Source: Carya illinoinensis
Lineage: Eukaryota; Streptophyta; Magnoliopsida; Fagales; Juglandaceae
Length of the DNA: 64,000 nucleotides
Assembly (NCBI RefSeq): GCF_018687715.1
Contig: NC_056755.1
Coordinates: forward strand, 11,529,501-11,593,500
Direction of reading: 5' to 3'
Numbering within the stretch: the stretch's first letter is position 1; each line of letters starts with the position of its first letter. Made by a program: the position numbers and the translations under genes. Under the pieces are notes generated by a model. It was given only the letters and a program-made list of their open reading frames with translations, did no database searches and was not told the origin of the DNA. This document shows positions 48,000 through 60,680 of the stretch, one piece after another.

Positions 48000-50900
48000 C
48001 AAAAAAAACTTGAGGGTTGCTCGCAGGTTTTGAAGCAGTGGAGTTACAAAAAGGAATTAAAGTCTTGAGCTAGTATAAAGCATAAAAGAAAATCACTTCA
48101 AGCATTACAACAATATATTATAGTTGAATTAGTGCAGCAACTAAGAGGTTTACAACAAGAAATAGATGACCACCTAGAAAGAGAACATGTGAAATGGAAA
48201 CAAAGAACAAAAGAGAACTGGCTACATAAAGGGGATAGAAACACAAGATTCTATCACCTATGTGCAACTCAGAAAGGGAAGAGGAATAACATATCCAAAA
48301 TCATTGATGACACTGGAAGAACCCTTTCATATCCCAAGTAGATTGGGGATGCTTCTACTAAAATTTTCAAATGGTTTTTTGCAACCTCTAATCCTAGACA
48401 TATGGAAGACTCTCTAAAGACAGTCACAATAAAGGTTACTCAGCAAATGAATGAAGATCTCTTGGCACCTTTTAGAAAAGAAGAGATTGATGAGGCTTTC
48501 TTTCAAATGGGACCACATAAAGCACTTGGTCCAGATGTGTATGGGGCTTGCTTTTATAAAAAATAATGGTCTATGGTGGGGGATGAGGTAAGTGAGGCCA
48601 TCCTTGCTTTTTAAAATTTTGATCAAGACATGGAGGATATCGATTTCACCTATTTAGTGTTGATTCCAAAATGTAGTAGTCCAGTAAACATTACTGACTA
48701 TAGACCTATTAGTCTATATAATGTTCTCTATACGATCATCACTAAATTGATGGTCAACAAGCTCAAGCATATCCTCCCTTCTATAATTTCTCAAAACCAA
48801 TATGCCTTTGTTCTTGGAAGGCTAATATCTGACAATATATTGGCTGCCTATGAAATTTTGCATACTATGAGAACTAAGATGAAGGGACAAAAGGGCTACA
48901 TGGCATTGAAATTGGATATGAGCAAGGCCTATGATAGGATTGAGTGGAAATTTCTGAAAGAGGCTATGCTAAATGGGGTTTGATGCTAGATGGAGTGACC
49001 TTATTTTGAGGTGTATCATTTCCTCTTCTTTTTCAGTTTTATTAAATAGAGTCCCTCAATAATGTTTTAAACCAACTAGGGGACTTAGACAAGGATGTCA
49101 TTTGTCTCTTTTCTTGTTTATCATATGTGCTAAGGTGCTGATAGAACAGCTAAAGGAAGCATAACAGAAAGGCAAAATCACAGGGGTTACAATTGCTGGG
49201 GTCAGATTAAGATGAGTCACTTACTGATGATAGTTTGTTATTTTGTAGAGAAAATATGCAAGAGTGGGTCAATTTAAATTAGATCCTACATTGCTATGAG
49301 CAGGCCTCAGGACAAAGACTCAACAAGGAAAATACCTCCTTATATTTCAGCAGCAACACAAATCAAGAAACAAAAAATCACATACTGCAAGTTGTTGGTC
49401 TGAGAGCCTCATCAAACATGGAGAAATATTTGGGGTTGCCGTTTGTTATAGGAAGATCAAAATCCATAGCTTTTCGAGGAATAGTTGAGAAAGTGAGTAA
49501 GATAATTGAGAATTGGAAGGTCATATTTTTCTCACAAGTTAGTAAGAATATCATAATTGGAAGGTCATATTTCTCTCACAAGCTGGTAAGAATATCATAA
49601 TCAAGGTTGTTGTCTAGGTCATCCCTACATACAGTATAAGTGTGTTCCTACTTCCAAAAATTTTATGCAATAAGCTGAACTCACTTATATCTAATTTCTG
49701 GTGGGGTATACAGGACAATGCTGCAAAAATTCACTGGAAAACTAGGAAAGTTTGAGCCAAAGCAAAATAGTTGGAGGGCTTGGTTTCAAAGATTTAGTGA
49801 CCTTCAATTCTACTCTACTGGTCAAATAGGTCTGGAGAATTCTCATGAACCTTACAACCTTAGTAGCTAGAATTCTCAAGGTTGTCTACTTCCCACATAA
49901 TTCTATTATGCATGCAAAAATTAGTTTTAGACATTCTTATACATGGAAAAGCATCAGTTTATCTATCAACATAATTAGAGAGGGTATGATTTGGAGAGTT
50001 GGCAATGGAGAAGAGGTTAGGATATGACAACACAATTAGATTCCAAGCAATGAATCTAGTACCATACTATCTCCTATGAAGATCCTAGGACCAAATGCCA
50101 AGGTAGCTGAGCTAATTGATCCTGATACCAGGTGGTGGAATGTTCAGATGCTTAGAGACATATTCTGGAAAGAAGAGATGAGGCAAATTTTAAAGATGCC
50201 TGTAGCACAGACCAGATCTAAAGATAGATTGACACAAAAGCATACTACTAATGGGTGTTTCTCAATCAAGAGTGCCTATCACCTATCCAAGTAGAGACAA
50301 GATCAGAAAAAAATGAGAAACTTCAATAGAGGGAGAGCATAATGAATTATGGAAGCAATTATGGCAAATGCAAACTACAAATACTGTCAAAATGTTTATT
50401 TGGCATGCATGTCATGATGTTTTACCCACTAAAAAAAATTTATGCAATAGGAAAATTGTAAATGACTATTTATGTCCAATCTGTGAACAAGTTGAAGAAA
50501 CTCCAGGTCATATCCTTTTGACTTGTCCATCTACACAGGATGCATGGATGTTAGGAAGTAAAAAATTTTAAAAAGCTGCAATCACATAAGAAGGGTTTGG
50601 AGCCATTCTCATGCAAATGCTTTAGAGAATAGGAGCAACAGAAATATACTTGTTTGTAGAAATAGCCAAATTTTTGTGGACAAGAAGGAACAAAATGTTA
50701 TTTGAAGATAGTTTTCTACACCCTTCAATTTTAATGAATAGAGCTACATAGGCACATCAGGACTTTCAACAGGTGCACAACAAGCAACTCAATTCTAGAC
50801 CTTATGACAATCAACTGTACTCTACTCAGTGAGAACCTCTTGGTGTAAATTGGATTAAAATCAATTGGGATGTAGCAGTAAGAGAAAGAGGCAACAGAAT

Positions 50901-51420
50901 CGGAGTTGGAGTGGTAGTTAGAGACTGTGAGGTGATTTATTGGTTTCATTTATGCAACCATTATAGTCTTGCTCACAATCTACAATGGCAGAAGCTAAAA
51001 GTTTAATATCAGCTGCAAATTTGTGTAAAGAGCTTAATTTGCAAAATATAGTATTTGAAGGGGACTCAATTCGGGTTGTGAAGGCAGTAAAACAACATAA
51101 ACAGCAAAATGGTACATTTGGATGCCTTGTGGAGGATGTTTACACTATCTTGGCTGATATAAGTTGGGAGATTAACCATGTAAAGAGGAATGCAAATCAA
51201 GTAACTCACCAGTTAGCACAGCAAGCACTCCACCAGAGTTATGAGATTATTGAGACTGATCTCATCAATCCATGTATAATAGCTAAAGTCGTGGCTGAAT
51301 GCCATAGACAAGGTTTCTGGTCTAATGTAATGGCTGTAGGCCAATGTAATGTAATGGATGTAGGCCATAACAACATAATAGCTGTAGGCCATAGTAATGT
51401 TTGATGCAATGAAGGTTTCA
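48000..51420 (+). pseudogene. LINE copy 2: reverse transcriptase to RNase H
   Basis: Order on the plus strand is the pre-RT linker (KWKQRTKENWLHKGDRNTRF, 48132), RT fingers and palm (PHKALGPD, 48520; VNITDYRPISLYNVLY, 48690; LKLDMSKAYDRIEW, 48910), a connection region (YLGLPFVIGRSK, 49425), zf-RVT (NGCFSIKSAY, 50255; VKMFIWHACHDVLPTKKNL; CPICEQVEETPGHILLTCP, about 50480) and RNase H at 50840-51300 (INWDVAVRERGNRIGVGVVV; EAKSLISAANLCKELNL). The RT motif that usually reads YADD is damaged near 49210. Numerous stops are present. It overlaps LINE copy 1 in the linker but differs in many bases, so it is a second copy. Confidence 0.8.
51323..51398. repeat. 24-bp tandem repeat at the end of LINE copy 2
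   Basis: 'tgtaggcc' recurs at 51335, 51359 and 51383, giving a 24-bp period and a peptide line NVMAVGQC / NVMDVGHN / NIIAVGHS. Confidence 0.7.
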
Positions 51421-52087
51421 AGTTTAAAAGAAAAAATTATGGTACTTTATTATTATTAAATTAATAATCTTTATTGCAGAGACCCGTTGCCCGTGTCTAG
51501 TCCCAAAATTCTGCGTTCAAACTTAGAACGCGGGCCTTCAGAGTTCGAAAATGTTTCCCCCGCCTCCGCCTCGGGCCCTAAACAGTAAACGAAACAGCAA
51601 TCGCGCTCTCGCTCAAGTCCGATGTAGTGTTTGCGAGTGACCTAAAACCGCATATTCCTTCTCGGTTTCAGTTCCACTTCACTCTCAAAGCCCCGAACGA
51701 GCAACTCTTGTTTTTTTTAAATCAAATCTCGTCAATCTATACAAGGTCGGTATCGCTCCCATCCCTCCTCATTTTTCTTTTTATTCGTGAGTTATGGTAG
51801 TCGATGTTTCCACATTTTAATCATGCCCTTGTACTCACTATCTTTTAGATTTTACTCACCTTCACCGTGTTTTCCCTACAGTTGATTGGAACATTTTGTG
51901 CTTACGATCTGATACTGTTGAAATTGAATTCTGATAATTTTTTCTGGTTTGTGCTTTTGTTGTGTAGTGAATTCTCTGTTCTTGAATTTTGGGCTAGAGT
52001 TTGAATTTATTTGATTTTTTGTCCAATGGAAAAGTGGGTTTTTGTCGTATAGAGCTTACGATCTGTTACCTGCAAGTGAGTTTCAAG
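51421..52087 (+). promoter_or_regulatory. Promoter and leader of the D-box/KEN protein gene
   Basis: This region lies between LINE copy 2 and the ATG at 52088 and has much higher GC content from 51480 to 51680 (CCCGCCTCCGCC and similar). I see no clear TATA box. A leader intron is possible. No other gene is visible. Confidence 0.35.
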
Positions 52088-53895
52088 ATGAGAGGAGATA
52101 ACTTTGCAGATGGGTTTGGTAAAACCCGTCCGGCTCTAGCCGATGTGACTAATAGGAAAAGGGCGTTTTCTTCGGTTATGGGTGATCTGGGGCTTAAATC
52201 TGTAGATGGGTATGGTAAAAAAGTGGATGGTGAAGATGGGAATTCACAGTTCGCAAAGAAAGTTTGTCTAGGAGTTGAGAATTTAATCAAAGAGAAATGT
52301 GAAACAGTGCTTGCAGTAGATAGTGAAAAAGATACGCGTCACACTCATAGTGAAGTTGGTATCTCACGGGAGAATGTTGCATCTGCTAGCGCAGCATTAC
52401 CCGATGAATGTAAGACATCAGGGTTGTTTGATGGCAGTGTGCATACTGTGAAAGACGACGCAGTACTGCAAAGTGTTGTGGAAGCTGGTGATGCATCGAG
52501 GGATAGTTGTGCATCTAGCATTTTGCTACCCGCATGCTCTGGATCATGCAAGAAGGATCATTGTGGGGCTGGAGGGAAGTGTGAAGATGGGGAAGGACAC
52601 AGTTCTGGTGTTATTCAAAGCAAAATGGCGAGTGAAGGATTTGTCACGCGTGTTGGCAAGGAAAACGAGAATGATATTGGTGTTGGTAAATTGGCCTTAA
52701 ACAAGTACGGGTCTACTGAGTGGCCAAGATTGTCCAAGTCACAGAGTTCAAAATTCCCTGACTTGGAGAGATGCACAGGAGTTAAGGGTGATGTGTGTGC
52801 TAATTTAAACGCTGGTGCCAACATTCCCAAAGGCTGCTCTTGTTCATTTTGCTTGAAAGGTAACCACCCAACAGGGAAACTTATTTTTATTGGCCTATAA
52901 GTTTTGAGATTTGTTTCCACTTGCTTGATTGTTCTGATTATGAAATATAATTCCTTACATCATTTATCGTACTAAAATGGTTATGCCATTTTGCAATTTG
53001 ATAATCAGCCGGTTATATTTGGTTGGATCTCCATTACCAGGATGTCAAGGGTCGAATAGCTGGTATGTTTGTCCATGGCAGCTGATCGGCTACTGTCTCT
53101 CAAAATTTATTCTAGTTTGTATTTTTTTTCTTTTTACAAATATTATTTTGTTTCCTTTATTGGTATTGCTTATATCTTTCCACTAGTATTGAAGAAGACT
53201 CAGAAAGAAACAAGCATCTTGGCTCAACAAAGTTGCAGGGGAAAGGATATTAACGTTGATGGCCAAGGAAACAGCAACAAATTATCAAAATTAGAATCTG
53301 ATTTAACAGGTCACTGGAGGTCACTATTTCTACATATGGGGGATATGCTTGTCCTTGAAAGGAACCATCTTGTGAGTGCAACTTATGTTTCTAACAGCTT
53401 CAGTTAAAATCTCTATATGAAACCATTTTCTAATATAGTTAAATTTGTATATTTTTCAAAAACCACTTTCATTCGAGAGACTTCATGGCTTTGGTTTGAT
53501 TTATATGAATTATGTAAAAAAAGGATTAATCTCCTGACTAAAGAATGAAAGTGAAAAGATCTAGAGGACTCATGTTATCATAAGAATTTATGAATCCACT
53601 TCCTGGCTATAAAGCTTTAGTCGAAACCAGCGGTGACTTTTGTAACTTTGTGAGTTAATGCTCAAACCAATGCCTTTCTACCAGCATTGATGTTTCCTTG
53701 TAATTGGCCAATGTCTCAAGATCATCCTTTATACATGAAATGAAAGTTCTTTTTTCTTTCGTTTCCAAACCCTAGTGTGTTGAATATGCTGACTTTTCTT
53801 GACAGCAATCCAACTTTGTCGCACTAAAAGATTTGAGAGAAAACTGCAAGACCGATCTGGACATGCACAATGGAATGGCTACAGAGAAACATTAG
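52088..53895 (+). CDS. Unnamed plant protein with D-box and KEN motif
   Basis: Four exons join in phase: 52088-52859, 53009-53062, 53187-53371 and 53806-53895, coding for 366 aa. The ATG before MRGDNFADGFGK was chosen; an upstream in-frame ATG-free extension is less likely. Residues 14-22 read RPALADVTN, an exact RxxLxxxxN destruction box as in mitotic cyclins. Residues 191-193 are KEN in VGKENEND. The middle is hydrophilic and probably disordered. Residues 250-257 (CSCSFCLK) lead into a short conserved block, AGYIWLDLHYQDVKGRIAVL, encoded across the small exon 2. The C-terminus ends ATEKH. I recognise the family only as plant proteins without a name. The two motifs suggest, but do not prove, degradation by the anaphase-promoting complex and a role in division. 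Confidence 0.8.
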
Positions 53896-55154
53896 CATCC
53901 TGGTGATTGTAAGAATGAGTACTTTATCTGGTAATATGCAGAAGCATGTGCCCACATGTGAGCCTAGGTGGTTTGCAGAACCTCTAGTTCTTACCATTCT
54001 TTTGGAATCTGTAAAATTTCCATTAAACATGTTGAATAGTATTGTTTCCGTTGGTATCATGCATGAAAAACCATTTTCCTGCATAGGAGAATGACAATTT
54101 TGCTTTTCCTCTACCTTGAAGTTGAACCATGTTTTTTGGCAGTGCTATCTACCTCTTTAATTTGTTCAGCATCTTCACTTGGTTGAACTATGGCCAGAAT
54201 CATGTTAATTTTACCAGCTTAGCAATTGTGAGAATGTTTTAATTATTGTTTTTATTTTCCCTTTGCCATGATTAAGCTTGTGAGCCATTAAAGAACCTTT
54301 TTTTACTTTATTGACATTTATTTTTACGGTCAAATTACTTTTGTGTTGGTTATTGTGCTAGTAAATGAGTGGTGGTGAGAACTGTCAGTAAGAAGACCAA
54401 AAACGATTCTATAAAAACCAATTTGCTATACCCTTTGAAGTTGGATTGAGCGTTTGGTTTCACTGGAAATGAAATTTTAAATAACATTTGTTGAAGTGTG
54501 ACATAGGTTCAAAGGCAAACAAGAGTAATTAAACCGACCACTGTCAGAGTAGGGGTACAATTAGTCTTGGTACTGAAGGTAAAAGTTCAAATTCTAGAGC
54601 GGGGTTTTGGAACGGTTTTGGTGTTTGTAGTAAACTTGTACTTCTATAGTCTGTCGTAGGAATGGTAATACTTGATATGATTGATCTGTTCAGTTAGGGT
54701 TTTGGTTCAAGTGATTCTGATTATAAAAATCTTAGAGCATCTATCTAACGACAAGGGAGGTCGGTAAACTGTTTGGAAATTACCATAATATGGACCAGTT
54801 TGTTTGAACTACTCTGATTAGTTAGGTGAGGTATACTTGGTTCTTCAGAATGTATATCCTGTTAAAACATAGATTAACTTCCTGAGCAGAGAAAGATAGT
54901 TCATGTCTATTCTTAAAGTGGAAGTGAGAATGCTTGTTGCACATTTATAATGCTTCCTGACCCGTGTGATATCTGCTGCCAAACATGGTTATGAAGCCCT
55001 TTGATATCATTATAAAGAACAAGAACTTCTCTTTCTCAAACAATGCAAGTCCTCATTTACCACCTATACTCTTACAGGTATCACAACTGAGCCCTGCTTG
55101 GTGTATGTTTGCTGCAATATAACCTTGAGCTCTATGGAAAACTGTAGTAGATTC
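53896..55154. other. 3' UTR and intergenic DNA, no gene seen
   Basis: The first part is probably the 3' UTR of the preceding gene. Beyond about 54200 no exon with a recognisable product is visible. Confidence 0.5.
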
Positions 55155-55400
55155 AAAATAAGGTGGTGCTTGGGGTGAGTAGTATTTGAGTTGTGGAAAA
55201 CCTTGGAATAGGATCGGCCGTTTTCACTACACACCTGTAGTGCGTCTTGGGTGATGGAAAAATATCAGAAAGAGGATGGGTGGTTTTCACTAGTTGGACG
55301 GTCTTTACCAGACACGCTAGACTTGTGATAGGCGATGGCACTAGAATCAAGTTTTGGCATGACCCTAAATTAATCGTTGACTTTAGACCTTTCATTTAAC
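55155..55400 (+). mobile_element. LINE ORF2 fragment
   Basis: The plus-strand reading contains a degenerate LINE connection domain (GWVVFTSWTVFTRHAR, then LVIGDGTRIKFWHDPKL). The GDGTRIKFWHD motif is typical of plant L1 ORF2. There is no poly(A) or second border. Confidence 0.55.
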
Positions 55401-55977
55401 TCCAACTCAGGCGCTAATAGATTTATAGAATAATTCAGATCAGTTGAAGTCATCTCAACATTTAAATACATCCTAAATGAATATATTGGGAGGGATGCTA
55501 TAGGTTGAATCGATCTTCCGTTGCTGTTAATTATGCAATTACGAGTTTATCAACTCGATCTTCCGTTGTCTTTTCTGCATTTGATTTTTTTTTTTTTTAG
55601 TCAACTTAAAACATCATATCCTAAACCCACAACTACCCTTATTGGCTGAAGTCTTGTCACTATTGTTCGATAATTGCTTTGCCGTTACTCTCAGGAATTT
55701 ATTCCTTTTTTTTTTTTTCCTTCTTTTCTTCCGCGAAAAGGGCTAAATTACAATAACAACATATAATATTTAATTTAAAATGTTATCATATTCGAATTGC
55801 CAGCATGGTAATTGGCATGAGACAAACTGCAATTGCGTTGTTTTTTTTTTTTCCTAATTAATATAAATTATGATTATATAATTTAAAAATTAATTATTTG
55901 AAATATCTAATAATTTTAAGGATTACAATATCTAGTAACATTATCTTATGTATGTACTTTTTTTTTTGTGAAAAAAT

Positions 55978-56165
55978 AGGTTGGCTTGGATTAAGAGATG
56001 AGATGAGATAATTTTAGATAAAAGATAAAGTTAAATATAATATTGTTAGAATATTATTTTTTAATATTATTATTATTTTAAAATTTAAAAAAATAAATAA
56101 TTTATTATATTAAAAATTTAAAAAAATTATAAAGATGAGATGAAAAGTATTCCGAATATAGACCG
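55978..56165. repeat. MITE, family M1 copy
   Basis: 'ttaagagatgagatgagata', then 'aatattgttagaatattatt', 'ttaatattattattatttta', and 'aaagatgagatgaaaag'. It has the same order as the other copies. Confidence 0.6.
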
Positions 56166-56503
56166 GCCTAAATCATTTCAGCATGAATGTAATGATGAAG
56201 TCCACTTTTTTCAGGCAGCTAATATTCTCGAATCTTCTTCGTTGTTGATAATTATTCAAATACTTTCAGCCATTAGGTTGGTGCTCAGAGTTGACAAATG
56301 GTGAAGTCAACTTATTAAACAATTGAATCAATTTTTTATAAAGTTAATGGGAATTATTGGAGCTGAGAAAATGGTTGAGTGAATCATTGAATTAAGCATT
56401 ATGATATGGGTGTCTATCCAATAATGCATTTGACTAAATTCTCCTAAAGCATACCTCAACAATATTTTGTTTTCTTCTCACTTAATAACAACACTAGTAT
56501 TGG

Positions 56504-56531
56504 GGATTAGGATTAGGATTAGGATTAGGAT
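56504..56531. repeat. (GGATTA)n microsatellite, about 4.7 units
   Basis: A perfect run of the hexamer GGATTA. It is not the standard plant telomere unit (TTTAGGG). Confidence 0.9.
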
Positions 56532-56747
56532 GGCCTGCATTGCCTGTATCATTTATATGCTTAATTGGCAAACCACCCATCTTATCTCTATAGTTTGATG
56601 GAAAACGCATCTAATTTTATATCATTATATGTTAAATGGATAATGATCTTATGTTACTTGTTGTCATCTATATATATATATATATTATTTATTTATGTAT
56701 GGGATAGCCATATAATTCATTTGCTATATCTTCTCGAAATTAAAATC

Positions 56748-56960
56748 TCGTTTGATTACACAATTTAAATGAGATGAAATGAAATATTTTGTTAAAAATT
56801 AAATAAAATATTATTATAATATAATTTTTTAATATTAATTTATTTTAAAATTTTAAAAATTTGAATTATTTATTATATTTTATGTTAAAATCTGAAAAAA
56901 TTATAATAATTAAATGAGATAAAATAATTTAATATTTAATATCCAAAAGGGCCTAAGTTT
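56748..56960. repeat. MITE, family M1 copy
   Basis: 'aaatgagatgaaatgaaata', 'aataaaatattattataata', 'ttttttaatattaatttatt', 'ttgaattatttattatattt', 'taaatgagataaaat'. This copy is complete and typical. Confidence 0.6.
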
Positions 56961-57414
56961 TAGTAAAATATTAGAATATTCCAGCATGCATCTTCTCTAA
57001 TGGATAGCCTGGCCCGTTTATAGAACGAACGTGGGGTGCATTATACAAACCTAGGCTACTCCTCCCATTCTTTATGAGTCATGCCAATTAGAACGATATA
57101 TCTCGTTGTTTTCCCGTTTGACCTCCTTTAATTATTGAATTATTTGTCTCCTTTTCAAAATAGTTATCATGATCATGCTTTTAATTATACTTATATATAT
57201 ATATATATGATATTAATTATATATTAACAACTCTACACATGACATGATTCTAGCTAGCATGAATTGGTTTCGTTATCTTCCCTTTAAAACTTTCTCATTT
57301 TTCTTAATTAACAAATTATTTATCTAATTCATCAGAAAAAGCTGGGAATCTTTTTAAGATCAAATTGTATACATAGTCATTTTTTCTAATTCTTTGCAAA
57401 GAATTTAAAAATAA

Positions 57415-57610
57415 AGGGATGTTACTCATCATCCTATACTACATATTGTATATATTTTAATATTATTTTTATTTTATTTTATTTTATTTTATTCTTGTTA
57501 AACTAATTAAATTATTTTACTTATTATTTATATATCACATATTTGTTATATGAAAAATAAAAAAATAAATTAAAATAAGTGTGATGTGTATCTCATGTGG
57601 TGTGTGAACA
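57415..57610. repeat. MITE-like repeat, family M4 (diverged)
   Basis: It opens gggatgttactcatcatc and closes gtgatgtgtatctcatgtgg, with an AT-rich centre. Similarity to 5030-5205 is mainly at the left edge. Confidence 0.35.
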
Positions 57611-57999
57611 TAATAAGTAGAATTATTGAAATATATATATATATATTCCTAATCTTATAATAAATGTTATCAATGTGTATATATTGACGTGCTGTGTAAT
57701 TGATGAACGATGAAAAAAATAAGAAAATATTTTGTCGAGAATCAGATATTAATTTATTATTTAAGTAGTTTTATTAGAAAATATGTCTATTACTATGAAC
57801 AGTGGAGAAAACAAATAAACAAGGCTTATATACGTACATGAACATGATCGTGAATAACACGCAAATCAAAACTAACGTGATTTAGTGTTTTGGATCAAAT
57901 TAGGTTGACTTGATCTCTATGATTAGAATATTAAGATGGCCCAATACAATGATTCGACACTGATTGTCGCTAGCTACAATAGAGATTTAAAGAAAAACA

Positions 58000-58140
58000 T
58001 TTTAGTAAAAAAAAAATTATATAAAAATAAATTTATAAATTGATGTGATTGATTATAAATATAATTTTAATAAATTTTATAAAATTATATCAATTTATTA
58101 ATTTATTTTATATAATATCTAATTTGTATATGTAGCTTTA
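58000..58140. repeat. Palindromic MITE, family M3 copy
   Basis: 'aaaataaatttataaattga' with 'tgtgattgat' faces 'aaaattatatcaatttatta' and 'atttattttatataatatct', the arms of the M3 family. Confidence 0.5.
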
Positions 58141-59084
58141 AAACATGGAGATTAACAAACCGTTTGGAATCTTAAAATCATGTGAGCGAGGGGTTAAACT
58201 CAAAGCTAATCACATGAGAAAGCCACGTGATGTGTCCGCTAGCTAGCTCAGTACCATTACTCCACATGTGCATGGGGGCCGGGGGATGGGGTTGTTGGCA
58301 TGTTGCTGCTCTGATTTGTCTTAGGAATCTAACGTACTCCTCACTTAAGTCTTCTGTCTATGTGCCCCAGCTTGATTACACGTTAAGTGGAGGGCGAGGA
58401 CGAGCTTCGCACTTTTGCCAAAATCAAAGAGCAGACATGTTTTTGGGAAACAAACAAAACAGGTGAAGACTTTCTACTCCTTTGATGCAGAAAAACCTTA
58501 AATTAACAGAAATCATGTTTACGTCTATCAAAGCTATAATTCCTGTATACAGTAATGCGTTCACATGATCATGTTGAGGGTCTTGGCATCTTCCTATGCA
58601 ATTCTCGAATAGTGGTTAACTTTTGTCATGCATGCATGCACTGTACGAAAGAAATTATTAACATTCTCAGATTTCTTTCTACCGCCTCGATAACCTATGT
58701 ATTTTACATATTTCCAAATATTAACGGCAATTGGTTTGATTTTTGAATAATAATAATAGGGTTTATCTATTTATTATTTTTTTATATTTAATTTTTTTAA
58801 TTTTTAATTTAGTTTAATGATTTAGAAAGTGAGTTTTAGTAAAGTCATATATTTTTTTAATTTTTTCTTAATGATTAAAGATGTTAAAAAATATTTAAAA
58901 AAATTAAAAAAAAAAATTGAAATGAACTTGAATAGTAGGATTAACATTCCTACCTACTCAGATTCAAAGTTTATTGTTCATGATAATTCCATCGTAAGTA
59001 CTTAAACGGTTCGTTCAAATCCCATACTTGTATTTGGAATTGTCTAGCTATGATATTATCTATAACGACTTCAAAGATATAAAG

Positions 59085-59300
59085 AGATTTTTTAAATAGT
59101 GAGATGAGATGAGATAGATTTAAATAAAAGTTAAATAAAATATTATTATGATATTATTTTTTAATATTATTATTGTTTTAAGATTTAAAAAAGTTGAATT
59201 ATTTATTATATTTTTTTGTGAAAATTTAGAAAAATTATAATGGGAATATGAGATGAAACGAGATAGGCTGAAAGTATTTCTCAATCTAAATGACCTCTAA
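59085..59300. repeat. MITE, family M1 copy
   Basis: 'tagtgagatgagatgagata', 'taaataaaatattattatga', 'ttttttaatattattattgt', 'ttgaattatttattatattt', 'gagatgaaacgagatag'. Confidence 0.6.
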
Positions 59301-59429
59301 GCCATAATATCTATATTAATCTAAAGTGAGCAGTAAATATAAAATTATAATTTCTTGATGTCACAATAATTAAGACAATAACTTTGGCCTTAAGTTTGTT
59401 TATTTTTCTAAAATTGTTTTTTTTAATAG

Positions 59430-60680
59430 GTATTGTTGTCTAGATAACTAATACAAGAGAGGGGTGAATTGAGTTGTATTAAAAAAAATAACAATTATAA
59501 ATCAAATATATAATATAAAATATAAACAAAATATGAAATAGCAATAAATATAAAAAGTAAGGGTAAGAGAGAAGCAAACTCAGTATATTAACGAGGTTCG
59601 GCCCCACTGCCTACGTCCTCGCCTCAAGCTACCCCTTGAGAATTCCCAAATTCACTATTCAACCTCCTTCAGGTAGAGATAGAAACTTATTACACCTTTG
59701 AACAACACCGCTACAAAGGATCCGTGTAGAACACCCTCTACACTTGCAATCACCTTACACGTGGTGATTCAACTATTCTCCGTGTAGAACATTTTCTATA
59801 CGCACAATGGTTATACACACCATTTTCTGATACAAGAGCTGATAGTGGGTAGGTTATCAGAAAACACTCATCAATGAGTGAAATAAAAATAATACAGCGC
59901 AAACTATATCTCTAAAAATGAACAAGGATTAGAGCTTAATGCTTAGAGAAGAGAGAATGAAAGTTTTGAATGAATGTTGTATGCTCTGGATGTTGTTAAT
60001 GTGAAGCTCTCAAATGATCTATTTATAGGCATATAAAATTTCATATTCAAATTAAAAAAGATTCACGTGTCAAAGACAATATCATTCATTTTTTTCAAAA
60101 AATTCAAATAAAAGGTTCTTCTTTTTCAATTGTCAAAGACAACATCATTCATTTTTCAAAAATTTCAAACCTAATCTTTTATTTTTGGCATATGACAAAA
60201 AGGACACACTTTACTTTTAAAAAAAAATTCAAACTTAATCTTTTACTTTTGGTATATGACAAAAGGAGCACACTTTACTTTTCAAAAAATTCAAACCTAA
60301 TCTTTTACTTTTTGCATATGACAAAAGGAGCACACTTTACTTTTCAAATATTTTAAACAAAATCATCTACCCTTTGCATAAGTCAAAAAAAGCATCAATC
60401 ACTTTTGAAAATATTCAAATAAAACATGCATATGTGAAAGATGACAATCAATCATATTTAATATTTTCAAAGTTCAACCCTTTAATCAAAGTATGCACAT
60501 GTGAAAGATGACAATCAATCATCTTTCAAAAATTTCAAATTTAATTTTCAAAATATTCATGCACATGTGGAAAATTTATTTTAATACTTTATGATAAAAT
60601 ATTAATTTTGAGCCTTAATTCTAATTTCGAATTTTTAAGAGATTTACAATATTACTCTATCACTTTAATGTGAACTTGTT
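59430..60680. repeat. Dispersed repeat of unknown class with internal minisatellite
   Basis: It opens with 'caagagaggggtgaattgag' and has 'aacgaggttcggccccactg' and 'cctacgtcctcgcctcaa', wording I associate with a high-copy plant repeat, though I cannot name its class. Two imperfect copies of 'ccgtgtagaaca' lie at about 59720 and 59780. The right half is a tandem array. Confidence 0.4.
60164..60413. repeat. 62-bp minisatellite, four units
   Basis: Units start at about 60164, 60228, 60290 and 60352. Each has 'ttcaaacctaatcttttact' followed by 'gcatatgacaaaaggagcac' and 'actttacttttcaaa' or close variants. Units 2 and 3 are almost identical, while unit 4 and the continuing copies to about 60560 are diverged. 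Confidence 0.75.

Noticed and set aside
37700..51420. One single LINE split by the hAT and gypsy insertions
   Set aside because: Both LINE parts contain the same pre-RT linker (40211 and 48132) but differ in many bases, so two separate copies are needed.
56504..56531. Interstitial telomere
   Set aside because: The unit is GGATTA and not TTTAGGG, and there are fewer than five units. It is an ordinary microsatellite.
58985..59035. A tRNA-like B box (ggttcgttcaaatccc)
   Set aside because: No matching A box, anticodon stem or acceptor stem could be found around it.
60164..60560. CRISPR-like array
   Set aside because: The units are contiguous 62-bp tandem repeats without unique spacers, and the genome is eukaryotic.
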